A DNA stretch of 39,991 nt from Chryseobacterium hagamense (GCF_007991455.1 NZ_BJYJ01000034.1:1-39991); one strand, 5' to 3'; shown: positions 1 through 9,329, counted from the first letter of the stretch. Numbers and translations are program-made. Notes: generated by a model not told the origin, from the letters alone.

Positions 1-9
1 AAAATAAAT

Positions 10-1659
10 TTATAACATCAATTCCTTTGCCTGTGCCAGTGCCGCTTCCGTAATCTTACTTCCGGAAAGCAGCTGGGCGATTTCATTGAGCTTCTCTTTT
101 TCACTTAATGGGATGATGGTCGACTGGGTTCTCCCTGCCACGTCCTGCTTAACCACTTTGTAGTTGTTGTTTCCTTTGGCCGCTACCTGCGCCAGATGGG
201 AAATCACGATCAGCTGCATATCGGCGGACATTTCGCGCATCAGGTTTCCGATTTCCTCGGCTACCTTTCCGGAAACCCCGGTATCGATTTCATCTAAAAT
301 TAAGGTCGGAAGTTCATCGCTTTCCGCAATGATCTTCTTCACGGCCAGCATTACCCTTGATCTTTCTCCTCCGGAAATAGCAGTTTGAATCGGTTTCAGG
401 GGAAAACCGGAATTGGCCTGAAACAAAAGCTGGATGGTTTCTTTCCCGAACATATTGAACTCGGCTGCCTCTTTCATCTCAATATCCACCCTTGCTTTTT
501 CAAGGCCTAACTTTTTAAGCAGCGCTTCAGCTTTCTTAATGAATACCGGAATGCTTTTTTTCCTGTTTTTAGAAAGTTTATCGGAAATAGCCTGAAGCAA
601 TTTCTCTTTTTTAGAAATACCTTCTTCCACTTCGATAATCTGTGCCTCAAGCTCGGAAGCTCCTTTCTGGTCGCCGGCCAGCTGGTCTCTTACTTCCCGG
701 AGTTCGGTGATGTTTCCTACCGTATGTTTCAGGAACAGGGCATTGATCCGGTTGTTCAGTTCCGTCAGAAGGGCCAGGTTTTCCGGATTTATTTCTATCC
801 TTTCCGCCTCATTTTCCAGTTCGGAAATAATATCTTTTAATTCTACATAAGAGGTTTCCAGCCTTTCATGAAGTTCGGCAAAACTCTGGGATACCTCGGC
901 AATTTTTCCGAGTTTGTTTTTAGCTTCGTTGAAGAAAGAGAAAATCCCCACTTCTTCCTGATGGAAGCGGGACAACACCTGCGCCAGGTTATCGGAAATC
1001 ATTCCTGCGTTTTCCTGGATGGAAAGCTGGTTCTGCAGATCGTCAAAATCCACGTCATCCAGGTTCAGTTCTTCAAGCTCATTTAAAAGAAAGGCTTTGT
1101 AATCACTTTCTTTATTGGCATCCGACAGCTGGGCCTGTAGTTTTTTAAGTTGTATTTTAAGGCTCTGGAAATCTGAAAATTCGTTCTGATAATCGTGTAT
1201 CGCCTGCCTGTTCTCCGAAAGCCCGTCGATGATTTTAAACTGATATTCCGAAGTGAAAAGGTTCGAGGTTTCGAACTGGGAATGAATATCGATCAGCCGG
1301 GAAGAGAGCTCCTTCAGGATATCCAGGGTTACCGGAACATCATTGATGAATGCTCTTGACTTTCCGGAAGGCAGGATCTCCCGCCGGATGATGGTCTGGT
1401 GTTCGTAGTCCAGATCGTTCTCGATAAAGAATTTCTTGAACTGGTTATTTAGGGAAAATTCGGTTTCGACGATGCTTTTTTCCTGTGCTTTGGAAATGGA
1501 TTTTACGTCCGCCCGCTCTCCGAGGATCAGCCGGAGCGCCCCCAGGATAATTGATTTTCCGGCACCGGTTTCCCCGGTGATGACCTGCAATCCGTTGTGC
1601 AACGATACTTCAAGGGTATCGATCAGGGCGAAATTTTTAATGTAAATTCTCGAAAGCAT
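10..1659 (-). CDS. recN: DNA repair protein RecN
   Basis: SMC-like ATPase that acts in recombinational repair of double-strand breaks in the cytoplasm. The N-terminus MLSRIYIKNFALID is typical of RecN, with Walker A GETGAGKS at residues 29-36. A long coiled-coil-rich middle (about residues 150-380) follows. The C-terminal half-ATPase has the signature SGGERSRVMLA and Walker B LILDEIDTGVSG, then the HLAQVAA switch region. At 549 residues it matches the family length, so it is complete. It is the last gene of a minus-strand block (bamD to recN), with 64 bases separating it from the DUF4835 gene upstream. Identification is very secure. Confidence 0.97.
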   Translation of the reverse strand: MLSRIYIKNFALIDTLEVSLHNGLQVITGETGAGKSIILGALRLILGERADVKSISKAQEKSIVETEFSLNNQFKKFFIENDLDYEHQTIIRREILPSGKSRAFINDVPVTLDILKELSSRLIDIHSQFETSNLFTSEYQFKIIDGLSENRQAIHDYQNEFSDFQSLKIQLKKLQAQLSDANKESDYKAFLLNELEELNLDDVDFDDLQNQLSIQENAGMISDNLAQVLSRFHQEEVGIFSFFNEAKNKLGKIAEVSQSFAELHERLETSYVELKDIISELENEAERIEINPENLALLTELNNRINALFLKHTVGNITELREVRDQLAGDQKGASELEAQIIEVEEGISKKEKLLQAISDKLSKNRKKSIPVFIKKAEALLKKLGLEKARVDIEMKEAAEFNMFGKETIQLLFQANSGFPLKPIQTAISGGERSRVMLAVKKIIAESDELPTLILDEIDTGVSGKVAEEIGNLMREMSADMQLIVISHLAQVAAKGNNNYKVVKQDVAGRTQSTIIPLSEKEKLNEIAQLLSGSKITEAALAQAKELML

Positions 1660-1723
1660 TGATAATAGCGATTATTTTAGCTATTGCAAATATAGAACTT
1701 TAGATTTCAGAATTCAAGTTAAC

Positions 1724-2632
1724 TTACTGTTTCCATTTATTCCATCTGGACTCGGTATTTTTCGGCGAAAGAATGATCATTTCGTTCTTCAGGTCTCCCA
1801 ACACGATTCCTCCGTTGTTTCCGGAATTGAAAATATTAAAAATTTCATCTGCCTTGGTATCCAGGATAACATTAAAGAAATAAGCCTGCTGAAAAGAGTT
1901 TTCATACTGCTTCAGTTGCATCAGGGCATCAAAAATTACCTTTTTCCCCTGGGTCTGGTCCTGGTTGAACAGGGTATCCAGTCCGGCCCGGTGATAAGAA
2001 TAGATGGTGGCACGCAGCTGGCTCCAGCTTGGGCTCATGATCTCTTTGATCAGAACCGAACGGCTTCTCGGCTCATTGATCTGCTTCCAGCCGTCGTAAG
2101 TATTCTGGGATTCGCCGTTCTGGGCAATCTGCTGGGCTTTCTGGTACCATTGCGTTCCGGACATCGACTGGAAGCTGTCGGCATCCAGTCCTAAAATTAC
2201 ATATACATAAAAGCTGATGACATCGATGAGGTTTTTTCCTGAAAACTGCCTTTCGTTGAAAATAAGGTTTTCATTTTCCACATAATCAAAAGAAAACCGG
2301 TTGTCCTGAAGGTTGATCAGCGGCGATTCGTAAGTGGTGCTGAATACAGGACGTACGGACTGTATGACAATACTCCCCCTGAAACGGTTTCCGTCTCTCT
2401 CGGTAATCACAATGGCAAAATTCGATTTTATTTTTTCGTAATTCTGCAGCCTTCTTCCGGTCCAGCTTGTATTGTTGATGAAATCCCGCAGGCTTTTCTC
2501 AAGGGATTTGTATGCCGACTGGTTACTTCCTCCTATCTGTTGGGAGTTTACCTGTACGGTGGCCAACAGCTCCTGGGAAAACCCCTGGGTGAAAATAAAG
2601 AGCAGTAAAAATAGGCTTAAAAGTTTTTTCAT
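1724..2632 (-). CDS. DUF4835 family secreted protein (possible PorD-like)
   Basis: A 302-residue protein with a clear Sec signal peptide (MKKLLSLFLLLFIFTQGFSQ, cleavage after FSQ), so it is exported to the periplasm or outer membrane. The mature part starts with ELLATVQVNSQQI and has the conserved RDFINNTSWTG stretch, which I recognise as the DUF4835 family of Bacteroidota. Members are commonly found between coaBC and recN, as here (36 bases from coaBC). Some annotations name this family PorD of the type IX secretion system; I cannot verify that from the sequence. No lipobox or catalytic motif is visible. Confidence 0.85.
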   Translation of the reverse strand: MKKLLSLFLLLFIFTQGFSQELLATVQVNSQQIGGSNQSAYKSLEKSLRDFINNTSWTGRRLQNYEKIKSNFAIVITERDGNRFRGSIVIQSVRPVFSTTYESPLINLQDNRFSFDYVENENLIFNERQFSGKNLIDVISFYVYVILGLDADSFQSMSGTQWYQKAQQIAQNGESQNTYDGWKQINEPRSRSVLIKEIMSPSWSQLRATIYSYHRAGLDTLFNQDQTQGKKVIFDALMQLKQYENSFQQAYFFNVILDTKADEIFNIFNSGNNGGIVLGDLKNEMIILSPKNTESRWNKWKQ

Positions 2633-2668
2633 TGTCTATTAAAAATTGAGAACGGAAATTTATTAAAT

Positions 2669-3871
2669 TTATTTTAAAAGTTGAGACTCAACGAAATCCA
2701 GAATGTCTTTGGCGACTTCTTCTTTGGATTTCAGATCGAATTCTTTCTTTTCCGTCCGGGTAAATATTTTTATCTTGTTGGTATCGTTTTTAAATCCGGC
2801 GCCTTCATCCCGGAGCGAGTTCAGCACGATCATATCCAGGTTTTTCTTTTCCAGTTTCGCTTTGGCGTTTTCCTCTTCATTCTGCGTTTCCAGTGCGAAG
2901 CCCACTAAGAACTGCCGGGTCTTCCTTTCACCCATAGTTTTAAGAATATCCGGATTTTTAACCAGTTCGATGGTCAGATGATCATCATTTTTTTTGATTT
3001 TTTCCCTGGCGGCTTCTTTCGGGGCATAGTCTGCAACGGCAGCACTGGCAATACCGATGTCTGTGCGGTCGTAAAATTCAAAAACTTTATCCAGCATTTC
3101 TCTGGCTGAGGTCACCTGATGCAGCCTGATTTTTTGATGGCCGGTTTTCTGTGCACTAGGCCCTGAAATCAGTATGACTTCCGCTCCTCTTGCCGCAGCT
3201 TCTTCCGCTAGGGAAAAACCCATCTTTCCTGAAGAGTGGTTTCCGATGAAGCGTACGGGATCGATGGCTTCATACGTGGGTCCGGCTGTAATCAGCACGG
3301 TTTTTCCTTGCAGGCTTTCTTTATGACCTGATTTAAAAAAATCTTCAACGGTTTTGGCAATGGTTTCCGGTTCTGCCATTCTCCCCTGCCCGACCAGGCC
3401 GCTCGCCAGTTCACCGCTTTCCGCAGGAATAACAGTATGTCCATAGCTCTCTGCCAGCTCCAGGTTTTTCCTGGTGGAAGGGTGTGCATACATATCCAGG
3501 TCCATCGCCGGTGCAATAAAGACAGGACATTTGGCCGACATGTAGGTTGCAATCAATAAATTATCGCAAATTCCATGAACCATCTTGGCCAGGGTAGATG
3601 CCGTACAGGGAGCAACGATCATCGCATCCGCCCATAAGGCCATATCCACATGGCTGTTCCAGGTTCCGTTATCGCCATAAAAATCCGAGTAGACCGGGTT
3701 TTTAGATAAGGTGGAAATACTCAGCTTGGTCACGAAGTTTTCAGCGTCGGGCGTCATAATCACCTGAATTTCCGCTCCCTTTTTCACAAAATCCCTGATC
3801 AGAAAATGAATTTTATATGCCGCAATTCCTCCGGAAATCGCGATGAGAATTTTTTTACCGGAAAGATTCAT
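2669..3871 (-). CDS. coaBC: Bifunctional phosphopantothenoylcysteine decarboxylase / phosphopantothenate-cysteine ligase
   Basis: Catalyses two consecutive steps of coenzyme A synthesis: joining cysteine to 4'-phosphopantothenate (CoaB) and decarboxylating the product (CoaC). The N-terminal flavoprotein CoaC half (about residues 1-185) shows GGIAAYK, the catalytic-His segment NSHVDMALWADAMIVAPC and the substrate clamp PAMDLDMY. The C-terminal CoaB half (about 190-400) begins VLITAGPTYEAIDPVRFIGN, then SSGKMG, KNPDIL and GFALETQ. The length of 400 residues is normal for the fused enzyme. It is followed by the DUF4835 gene and recN, the usual order in this group. Confidence 0.97.
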   Translation of the reverse strand: MNLSGKKILIAISGGIAAYKIHFLIRDFVKKGAEIQVIMTPDAENFVTKLSISTLSKNPVYSDFYGDNGTWNSHVDMALWADAMIVAPCTASTLAKMVHGICDNLLIATYMSAKCPVFIAPAMDLDMYAHPSTRKNLELAESYGHTVIPAESGELASGLVGQGRMAEPETIAKTVEDFFKSGHKESLQGKTVLITAGPTYEAIDPVRFIGNHSSGKMGFSLAEEAAARGAEVILISGPSAQKTGHQKIRLHQVTSAREMLDKVFEFYDRTDIGIASAAVADYAPKEAAREKIKKNDDHLTIELVKNPDILKTMGERKTRQFLVGFALETQNEEENAKAKLEKKNLDMIVLNSLRDEGAGFKNDTNKIKIFTRTEKKEFDLKSKEEVAKDILDFVESQLLK

Positions 3872-3961
3872 TCCTAATTTAATTTTAAGAATACTAAATT
3901 ACTTATTTTTCGTGTAATACCTTCTAAAAACCATCTCTTTCTCTCTGCCTGTTAAAAGATG

Positions 3962-4921
3962 CTACCGGATCAGATGGCTGAGGCTATCTGCCAGTTTTTT
4001 GGTAAATAAAACAGCTCCGGGCCTGTTGAGGTGCCCGTTATCATAAGCATTGCCGTTCGTGTAAAACTCACCGAATGTCTTTCGGGACGAAAAATCCAGG
4101 ATCTCCGTGCCGGGAATGGCCTTAACTTCCGACAGATCTGCCGGTGTGGAAAATGGGGGAAGGACAAGAAATAATTTAATCTTTTTTTTCTGACAGTCCT
4201 CCGCCAAGAGTTTAAGCTCGGAAACCAGAGCCGGATTCAGTTTCTTTTTCGGGCTTTTTCCGGCACTGATGCGGTTTTTGTAAATCAGCGTGGTGTCTTT
4301 AAGATAAACTGACCGTGCTTTCCTTACGCTTACCATATTTTTATAGTCTTTTTCCAAAGGGAAATAGCCATTGTTGTAATCGGTAAACTCATTGACGGTT
4401 TTATCACGCTGCCCTAATTTTTTAAAGTAAAAAATATTTGCAAACCAGTGGGAAACTGATAAGAATGATGAGTGCCAGTCGTTGTTGTGTGCAAAGTATT
4501 TCAGCTCAAAGCTGACGGTAGGAAGATCGTGGCAGTATAAAAACTTCTCTGTATAGGCATTGACATCAAATGGCTGCACATCCTGAATTTCAAAAAATAT
4601 ATATTTTACATTCTTATGAATATCCGTATGCCGGTATTCGTACATGCTTTCCGAAAAGAAGGTTCCACCGCTTGCCAGGTTGTAGGCCTTTATTTTATGG
4701 GAAGTTGCCGAATCCAGCAATCCCGTATTTACCTGCCGGTACATCCTGCTGCTGCCGAAAACAAGCGCATTGTACTTCTCCCCGTGCCGGTCGTAATAAT
4801 TGATTTTCTGCCTGATGAAATATTCCCCGTAAAATTCATATTTTTTAATGGATGCCAGGCCATAACCCAGCAGGAAAAGGAAAAGCAGCCAGCACGCTAT
4901 TTTAATGATAAATTTCTTCAT
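3962..4921 (-). CDS. SGNH-like membrane-anchored partner of the MBOAT acyltransferase
   Basis: About 319 residues from the start MKKFIIKIACWLLFLF, which follows the MBOAT stop codon at once; an upstream ATG at 4948 would overlap the MBOAT gene. One N-terminal membrane segment (about residues 7-25) is followed by an extracytoplasmic domain. It shows SGNH-hydrolase blocks: VFGSSRMYR (candidate nucleophile Ser), NLASGG, and a C-terminal DNGHLNRPGAVLFTKKL with the Asp/His pair. MBOAT-SGNH pairs usually move acyl groups (often acetyl) onto envelope glycans, as with DltB/DltD and AlgI/AlgX. The substrate is unknown. Pairing and tight spacing support a joint function; hydrolase activity is inferred from motifs only. 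Confidence 0.75.
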   Translation of the reverse strand: MKKFIIKIACWLLFLFLLGYGLASIKKYEFYGEYFIRQKINYYDRHGEKYNALVFGSSRMYRQVNTGLLDSATSHKIKAYNLASGGTFFSESMYEYRHTDIHKNVKYIFFEIQDVQPFDVNAYTEKFLYCHDLPTVSFELKYFAHNNDWHSSFLSVSHWFANIFYFKKLGQRDKTVNEFTDYNNGYFPLEKDYKNMVSVRKARSVYLKDTTLIYKNRISAGKSPKKKLNPALVSELKLLAEDCQKKKIKLFLVLPPFSTPADLSEVKAIPGTEILDFSSRKTFGEFYTNGNAYDNGHLNRPGAVLFTKKLADSLSHLIR

Positions 4922-4922
4922 A

Positions 4923-6356
4923 TTAAAACTGAAAATAAATGAATTCATTACTGCCGAAATTAGCGTAACGCAGAATGATAAAGACGATGATCAGATAGAG
5001 GCTTTTCCGGAGCCACGGATGATATTCCCGGATTTCGAGCCCGTGAAACTTGCGCCGGTTCAGCCATTCGATCATGATCATGACTGCAACAAAGGCCAAC
5101 ACTTTATACGGCACCGGGTCCGGCAGAGAAAACAGGGATTTTCCGAATAACCGTTTTATGTAAAGAACAGCCTGCAAAACACTTTCTGCACGGAAGAAAA
5201 TCCAGGCAAGGCAAACCAGTGAAAAGGTGATCAGGATCTGGAAAATTTCCCGGAAGGAAGGAACTAATCGGTTCATGGCTACAACTTCAAGGTTCTCGCG
5301 GTTTTTTCCGGATACCAGCAACGGTAGAAAATAGACGGCATTCAGTCCGCCCCAGATCACGAATGTCCAGTTGGCACCGTGCCAGAAGCCGCTGACGAGA
5401 AAAATGATGAAGGTATTTCTTATCTTCATCAGCATTCCGCCTTTACTTCCTCCTAAAGGAATATACAGGTAGTCGCGGAACCAGGTGGAAAGGGAAATAT
5501 GCCATCTTCTCCAGAATTCCGCAATATCCCTTGAAAAATACGGAAAGGAAAAGTTTTTAAGAAGCTCTATTCCAAACAGTCGTGATACCCCTAATGCAAT
5601 ATCCGAATACCCCGAAAAATCCCCGTAAATCTGAAAAGCAAACAGGACTGCACCGATGGCCAGGTTGCTGCTGCTTTCCGTCTGGTAATGGGTAAAAATC
5701 TCATTTACAATCGGGGCACAATTATCTGCGATCACGATTTTTTTGAAAAACCCCCACAGGATCTGCCGCATTCCGTCGACCGCCTGCTCATAATTAAAAA
5801 CCCTTTCTTTCTGGATCTGCGGAAGAAGATGGGTTGCCCTTTCAATAGGCCCGGCGACCAACAGGGGGAAATAGCTTACGAAAACGGCATAATCGACCGG
5901 ATTTCTTTCCGCCGGAATTCTCTTTTTATAAATATCGATGATGTAGGAAAGTCCGTGAAAGGTATAAAAAGAAATACCTATCGGCAATACGATATGGAGC
6001 AATGTGATATCGGCGTGAAAGCCGAAACCCTGAAGAAGCTCTGAAAAGCTTTCCGCAAAAAAGTTGTAATATTTGAAAAAACACAGAAAACCAAGGTTGA
6101 TTCCGATGCTTAAGGTGAGCCAGAATCTGGCGGCATATTTAGTTTTACTTCTTTCAATCTGTATTCCGGAGAAGAAATCCAGTGCAATGGAAAACATCAG
6201 GAGCAGCAGGAACCTCCAATCCCAGCATGCATAAAAATAAAGACTGGCCACCAGTAAAAGAAAATTCTGGTATTTGTATTTTTTATTAAAAAAAAACCAA
6301 TAAAGAATGAAGACTGCCGGCAAAAACAGTAGAAAACTTATGGAATTGAACAGCAC
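4923..6356 (-). CDS. MBOAT family membrane O-acyltransferase (AlgI/DltB-like)
   Basis: A 477-residue multi-pass membrane protein. Conserved MBOAT features are the FWRRWHISLSTWFRDYLYIPLGG block and the catalytic-His block SGFWHGANWTFVIWGG, preceded by PIGISFYTFHGLSYIID and YFPLLVAGPIERA. This is the AlgI-type arrangement that transfers acyl groups across the inner membrane to an exopolysaccharide or other envelope glycan. The downstream gene, one base away, encodes an SGNH-like partner that probably completes the transfer outside. A strong terminator at 6421-6458 lies between rpoZ and this gene, so the pair likely has its own promoter. Confidence 0.93.
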   Translation of the reverse strand: MLFNSISFLLFLPAVFILYWFFFNKKYKYQNFLLLVASLYFYACWDWRFLLLLMFSIALDFFSGIQIERSKTKYAARFWLTLSIGINLGFLCFFKYYNFFAESFSELLQGFGFHADITLLHIVLPIGISFYTFHGLSYIIDIYKKRIPAERNPVDYAVFVSYFPLLVAGPIERATHLLPQIQKERVFNYEQAVDGMRQILWGFFKKIVIADNCAPIVNEIFTHYQTESSSNLAIGAVLFAFQIYGDFSGYSDIALGVSRLFGIELLKNFSFPYFSRDIAEFWRRWHISLSTWFRDYLYIPLGGSKGGMLMKIRNTFIIFLVSGFWHGANWTFVIWGGLNAVYFLPLLVSGKNRENLEVVAMNRLVPSFREIFQILITFSLVCLAWIFFRAESVLQAVLYIKRLFGKSLFSLPDPVPYKVLAFVAVMIMIEWLNRRKFHGLEIREYHPWLRKSLYLIIVFIILRYANFGSNEFIYFQF

Positions 6357-6420
6357 GATATTTCGTTAAAATATTACGCCGTAAAAGTAGTAAAAATAAC
6401 CCCTTTTTTTATATTTAAAA

Positions 6421-6458
6421 AAAACATTCTGTAAAAGCTATATTTTACAGAATGTTTT
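6421..6458 (-). terminator. Terminator after rpoZ
   Basis: A perfect 16-base-pair inverted repeat (6421-6436 with 6443-6458, loop GCTATA). On the minus strand it is followed by a run of eight T after the right arm, so it ends the bamD-rpoZ transcript. It is AT-rich, but long and perfect. It separates rpoZ from the MBOAT gene. Confidence 0.85.
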
Positions 6459-6511
6459 TCTATGATTGTATGTTGCTTTATTAAAATAAAGCCTTACTGT
6501 TGAAGATGTAC

Positions 6512-6835
6512 TTATTTTCTTTCTTCCGTTTTTCTGAAGTAAACATCACCGTTTAACCATTCTTCAATGGCAATGGAAGTCGGTTTCGGAAGTTTTTCAT
6601 AATGCTTGGAGATTTCAATCTGCTCTCTGTTTTCAAAAACTTCTTCCAGGGTAGAATTGTGAACGGCAAATTCATCCAGCTTGTTGTGAAGTTCCGTACG
6701 GATTTCAGCGTTGATCTGCTCTGCTCTTTTTCCCATGATAACAATCGCTTCATAGATTGAGCCTACTTTGTCTTCAATCTTATCTTTATCGTAAGTAATC
6801 GTATTTACTTCTGCTTTTGTATCTTTTACACTCAT
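6512..6835 (-). CDS. rpoZ: RNA polymerase omega / Rpb6-like subunit
   Basis: A 107-residue protein of the Bacteroidota Rpb6/omega type. It is recognised by the YDKDKIEDKVGSIYEAIVIM segment and the following helix MGKRAEQINAEIRTELHNKLDEF, equivalent to the ARAQEI-like region of omega. It assists assembly and stability of RNA polymerase. It lies 43 bases downstream of bamD, the conserved order in Flavobacteriia, and is followed by a strong terminator. Confidence 0.88.
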   Translation of the reverse strand: MSVKDTKAEVNTITYDKDKIEDKVGSIYEAIVIMGKRAEQINAEIRTELHNKLDEFAVHNSTLEEVFENREQIEISKHYEKLPKPTSIAIEEWLNGDVYFRKTEERK

Positions 6836-6878
6836 TTTGAGACTATTATTTTTTTATTTAAGTTCGCAAATTTACGAA

Positions 6879-7874
6879 TTATCTTTGGATTTTGAAAGTC
6901 GCTGCCGGCGGAGGGGTATTTATCGCTGCACTGTCCCTCTGGATCTGCATTGCTTTCTTTTCGGCTTCCACCTGATCTTTCACCTGCTGCTCGGTTTTTG
7001 TTTTTTCTGCGTTCTGTGCTTCCAGTCTTTTCTGTTTTTCCGTTAAAGCGGCAATTCGGGCTTCGGTATTTTTTTTAACCACCACGAAATCTTTCTTTTC
7101 TTTTTCCAGTTTTGCTCTGAGGTCTAAAGCGGTTTTAGCGACTTCCGTATTCGGCATTTCCTTTTCAACCTGCCGGGTGAAGGCCAGTGCGCTTTCGATA
7201 CGCTCGTCTTTAAGATCATATACCGATTTGTTTGCCAGCTCGTACCGTGATTTCACGATATAATCATAAATCTGCGGACGAAGCTTGGTACCCGGAAAAT
7301 CTTCCAGCACATTTTCAAACGTTACGTTCGCTGCTTTATATTCGCCCATCTTGTAATACTGCCTGGCATTTTCATATGCTTTAAACTCCAGTTTGTAAGA
7401 CAATTCGTCGATCAAGGTATTGATGTTTTTGGATCTCTCCGAGGTCGGATAATTGTTCAGGAAGTCCTGAAGTTCGTTGATTGCCGTTTGGGTGGTAGAC
7501 TGGTCCAGGTTGTAATCCATTGACCCTTCGTAATAACATAAGGCTGACATATAAGAGGCCTCTTCCTTACGGCTGTCCTGAGGAAAACTGATCGCGAAAT
7601 TCTTGAACTGGTTTCCGGCTAATCTGTAATTTTTATCATAATAGTTGGCATACGCAGAATTGAAAACCACATTCGGGGCATCATCTGTTCCTGCTACCAG
7701 GTTCGGCAGCCTGTCGTAAAGTGCCAGAGCATTTTTCCACTTCTTTTTAGCAAAGTTTTCGTTGGCCGTCTTTAAGATAAGATTTTTATCCGCACTTTTC
7801 ATTGCCCTTTCCTGCTTACTTACGCAAGACGCCACTACTGCTACAGCAAAAAGACCTAAAATATATTTTTTCAT
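6879..7874 (-). CDS. bamD: Outer membrane protein assembly factor BamD
   Basis: Lipoprotein component of the BAM complex that inserts beta-barrel proteins into the outer membrane. The N-terminus MKKYILGLFAVAVVASCVSK has a lipobox (VASC), so lipidation at Cys17 is expected. TPR-like helical repeats cover about residues 30-235, including NFAKKKWKNALALYDRLP, FKNFAISFPQDSRKEEASYM and LQDFLNNYPTSERS. At 331 residues it is longer than the proteobacterial protein because of a charged C-terminal coiled coil (about 255-310) ending PPPAATFKIQR. A TATTTTTG element that could be a -7 box lies at 7921-7928 on the minus strand. Confidence 0.93.
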   Translation of the reverse strand: MKKYILGLFAVAVVASCVSKQERAMKSADKNLILKTANENFAKKKWKNALALYDRLPNLVAGTDDAPNVVFNSAYANYYDKNYRLAGNQFKNFAISFPQDSRKEEASYMSALCYYEGSMDYNLDQSTTQTAINELQDFLNNYPTSERSKNINTLIDELSYKLEFKAYENARQYYKMGEYKAANVTFENVLEDFPGTKLRPQIYDYIVKSRYELANKSVYDLKDERIESALAFTRQVEKEMPNTEVAKTALDLRAKLEKEKKDFVVVKKNTEARIAALTEKQKRLEAQNAEKTKTEQQVKDQVEAEKKAMQIQRDSAAINTPPPAATFKIQR

Positions 7875-7975
7875 ATAAAAAATTCAACAGTTTTCGGGTT
7901 ACAGCCGATTTACTAATTTGCAAAAATATAACTTTTTTGCCAATAGATTTTTTTTTATGATTATTTAACGTAAAT

Positions 7976-8605
7976 TTAGTCGGCAACGTATCCCAAAATG
8001 GCGAAAACACTCATTAAAAGATTCATTCTTACCTTTTTCTCTGCTTCCTTGGCATAGGTTTCATCATTTTTATTAGGAACATACAGCTCATAAAAATTGC
8101 GGTTCCGGATGACAAACAGGGTAGACCCGATAATGGTGGTGAGAACATCTTCCGGTTTCGGAGTAAAGGTGAACACGCCTGAAGCCACACCTTTTTTAAT
8201 GACGTCATCAAGCTTTTTGACAAACAACTGATAAAAATCCATCAGTTCGTCTTTTACATGATCGGTATGGCGGAGCTCCTGGGTGACGAAGCCATGGAAA
8301 TAATTATATTTGAACAACTGCCCGACGATGTATTTGATCATTTCCTTCATCTGCATTTCCGGCTTTCCGTCTTTGATGGTATCGGCAAATCCGGAAAAAT
8401 TTTCCCTGGTCTTCAGGACCCGGTACTGGTAAAGATAAGACATCATCTTTTCTTTGGATCCGAAGTAATAGGAAATCATGGCGACATTGATGTTAGCCTT
8501 GGAACAGATATCCCTTACCGATGTACCCTCGTAGCCTTTTTTTGCAATCAGCTCTTCGGCAATGTCCAGGATATGGATTTGTTTTTCCGTAAATTTTTTC
8601 TTCAT
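7976..8605 (-). CDS. TetR family transcriptional regulator
   Basis: A 209-residue regulator with an N-terminal TetR helix-turn-helix: ILDIAEELIAKKGYEGTSVRDICSKANINVAMISYYFGSKEKMM at about residues 12-56 (described here as the recognised span). The rest is a helical ligand-binding domain with no family I can name. It is divergent from the TatD-type gene. The 82-base intergene contains the palindrome TAAACG-TT-CGTTTA, a plausible operator for autoregulation. The effector is unknown. Confidence 0.92.
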   Translation of the reverse strand: MKKKFTEKQIHILDIAEELIAKKGYEGTSVRDICSKANINVAMISYYFGSKEKMMSYLYQYRVLKTRENFSGFADTIKDGKPEMQMKEMIKYIVGQLFKYNYFHGFVTQELRHTDHVKDELMDFYQLFVKKLDDVIKKGVASGVFTFTPKPEDVLTTIIGSTLFVIRNRNFYELYVPNKNDETYAKEAEKKVRMNLLMSVFAILGYVAD

Positions 8606-8647
8606 GAATGCACTTTGAGTAAAGTTAAGAAATTTTTAACAGATTTA

Positions 8648-8661
8648 TAAACGTTCGTTTA
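8648..8661. promoter_or_regulatory. Palindrome, candidate TetR operator
   Basis: TAAACG-TT-CGTTTA, a perfect 6+2+6 palindrome in the short gap between the divergent tetR-type gene and the tatD-type gene. It lies upstream of a possible minus-strand -7 box (TAACTTTA) for the regulator. Its position and symmetry fit a dimeric TetR site; binding is inferred. Confidence 0.5.
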
Positions 8662-8702
8662 AAGAATTTTACATTACATCCAAATTAATGGTATTTTTGA
8701 TC

Positions 8703-9329
8703 ATGGATTTTTTTAATTTTCATCACCACAGAAAAAGTACCGCCAATGGAATTTACAATCTTGGATTTGGAGAAACCCCGCCGGATTTTCCCTATTCGAT
8801 AGGAATTCACCCTAAGGCTATTGATCCGGAGCATTCTGAAGATCAATGGGCCTGGTTGTGTGCGAATATAACGGACCACTGCTTTGCCATCGGGGAATGC
8901 GGACTGGATTCTTTTGCCGAAACGGATCAGAAAACACAGGGCGATCTTTTCCTGAGGCAGATCCGGCTGGCCAATGAAATTAAAAAACCGCTGATCATCC
9001 ATTGTGTCCGGAAATTTTATGAAGTGATCTCATTTAGAAAATATGCCGGACCGCCCATGATTATCCATGGTTTCAATAAAAAAGAGCGTATTGCAGAAGA
9101 TCTGCTCAACAATAATTTTTACCTGAGTTTTGGAAAAGCCGTCCTGTATAATTTATCTTTGCAAAAGACTTTGCAAAAGACTCCTTTAAACAAAATCTTT
9201 CTGGAAACCGATGATGATGATTTCAGCATCGGAGAATTATACGGAAAAGTGGCGGAACTGAAGGGGATTTCACCGGAAGGTCTAAACAGACAGATTGCAG
9301 AAAATTTAGAGACGATAAAAAATGGATAA
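8703..9329 (+). CDS. TatD family metal-dependent hydrolase (DNase-like)
   Basis: About 208 residues from ATG 8703 (MDFFNFHHH...); an ATG at 8688 would add five residues, but TatD proteins normally start right before the first metal-binding HxH. Metal ligands of the TIM-barrel fold are in place: FHHH near the start, AIGECGLD (Glu), PLIIHC (His), MIIHGF (His) and FLETDDDD (Asp). The protein is shorter than typical TatD (about 255 residues) but keeps all motifs. It overlaps the tcdA start by 8 bases, so the two are cotranscribed. Likely a 3'-5' exonuclease or other phosphoesterase; the substrate is not determinable. Confidence 0.85.
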   Translation: MDFFNFHHHRKSTANGIYNLGFGETPPDFPYSIGIHPKAIDPEHSEDQWAWLCANITDHCFAIGECGLDSFAETDQKTQGDLFLRQIRLANEIKKPLIIHCVRKFYEVISFRKYAGPPMIIHGFNKKERIAEDLLNNNFYLSFGKAVLYNLSLQKTLQKTPLNKIFLETDDDDFSIGELYGKVAELKGISPEGLNRQIAENLETIKNG

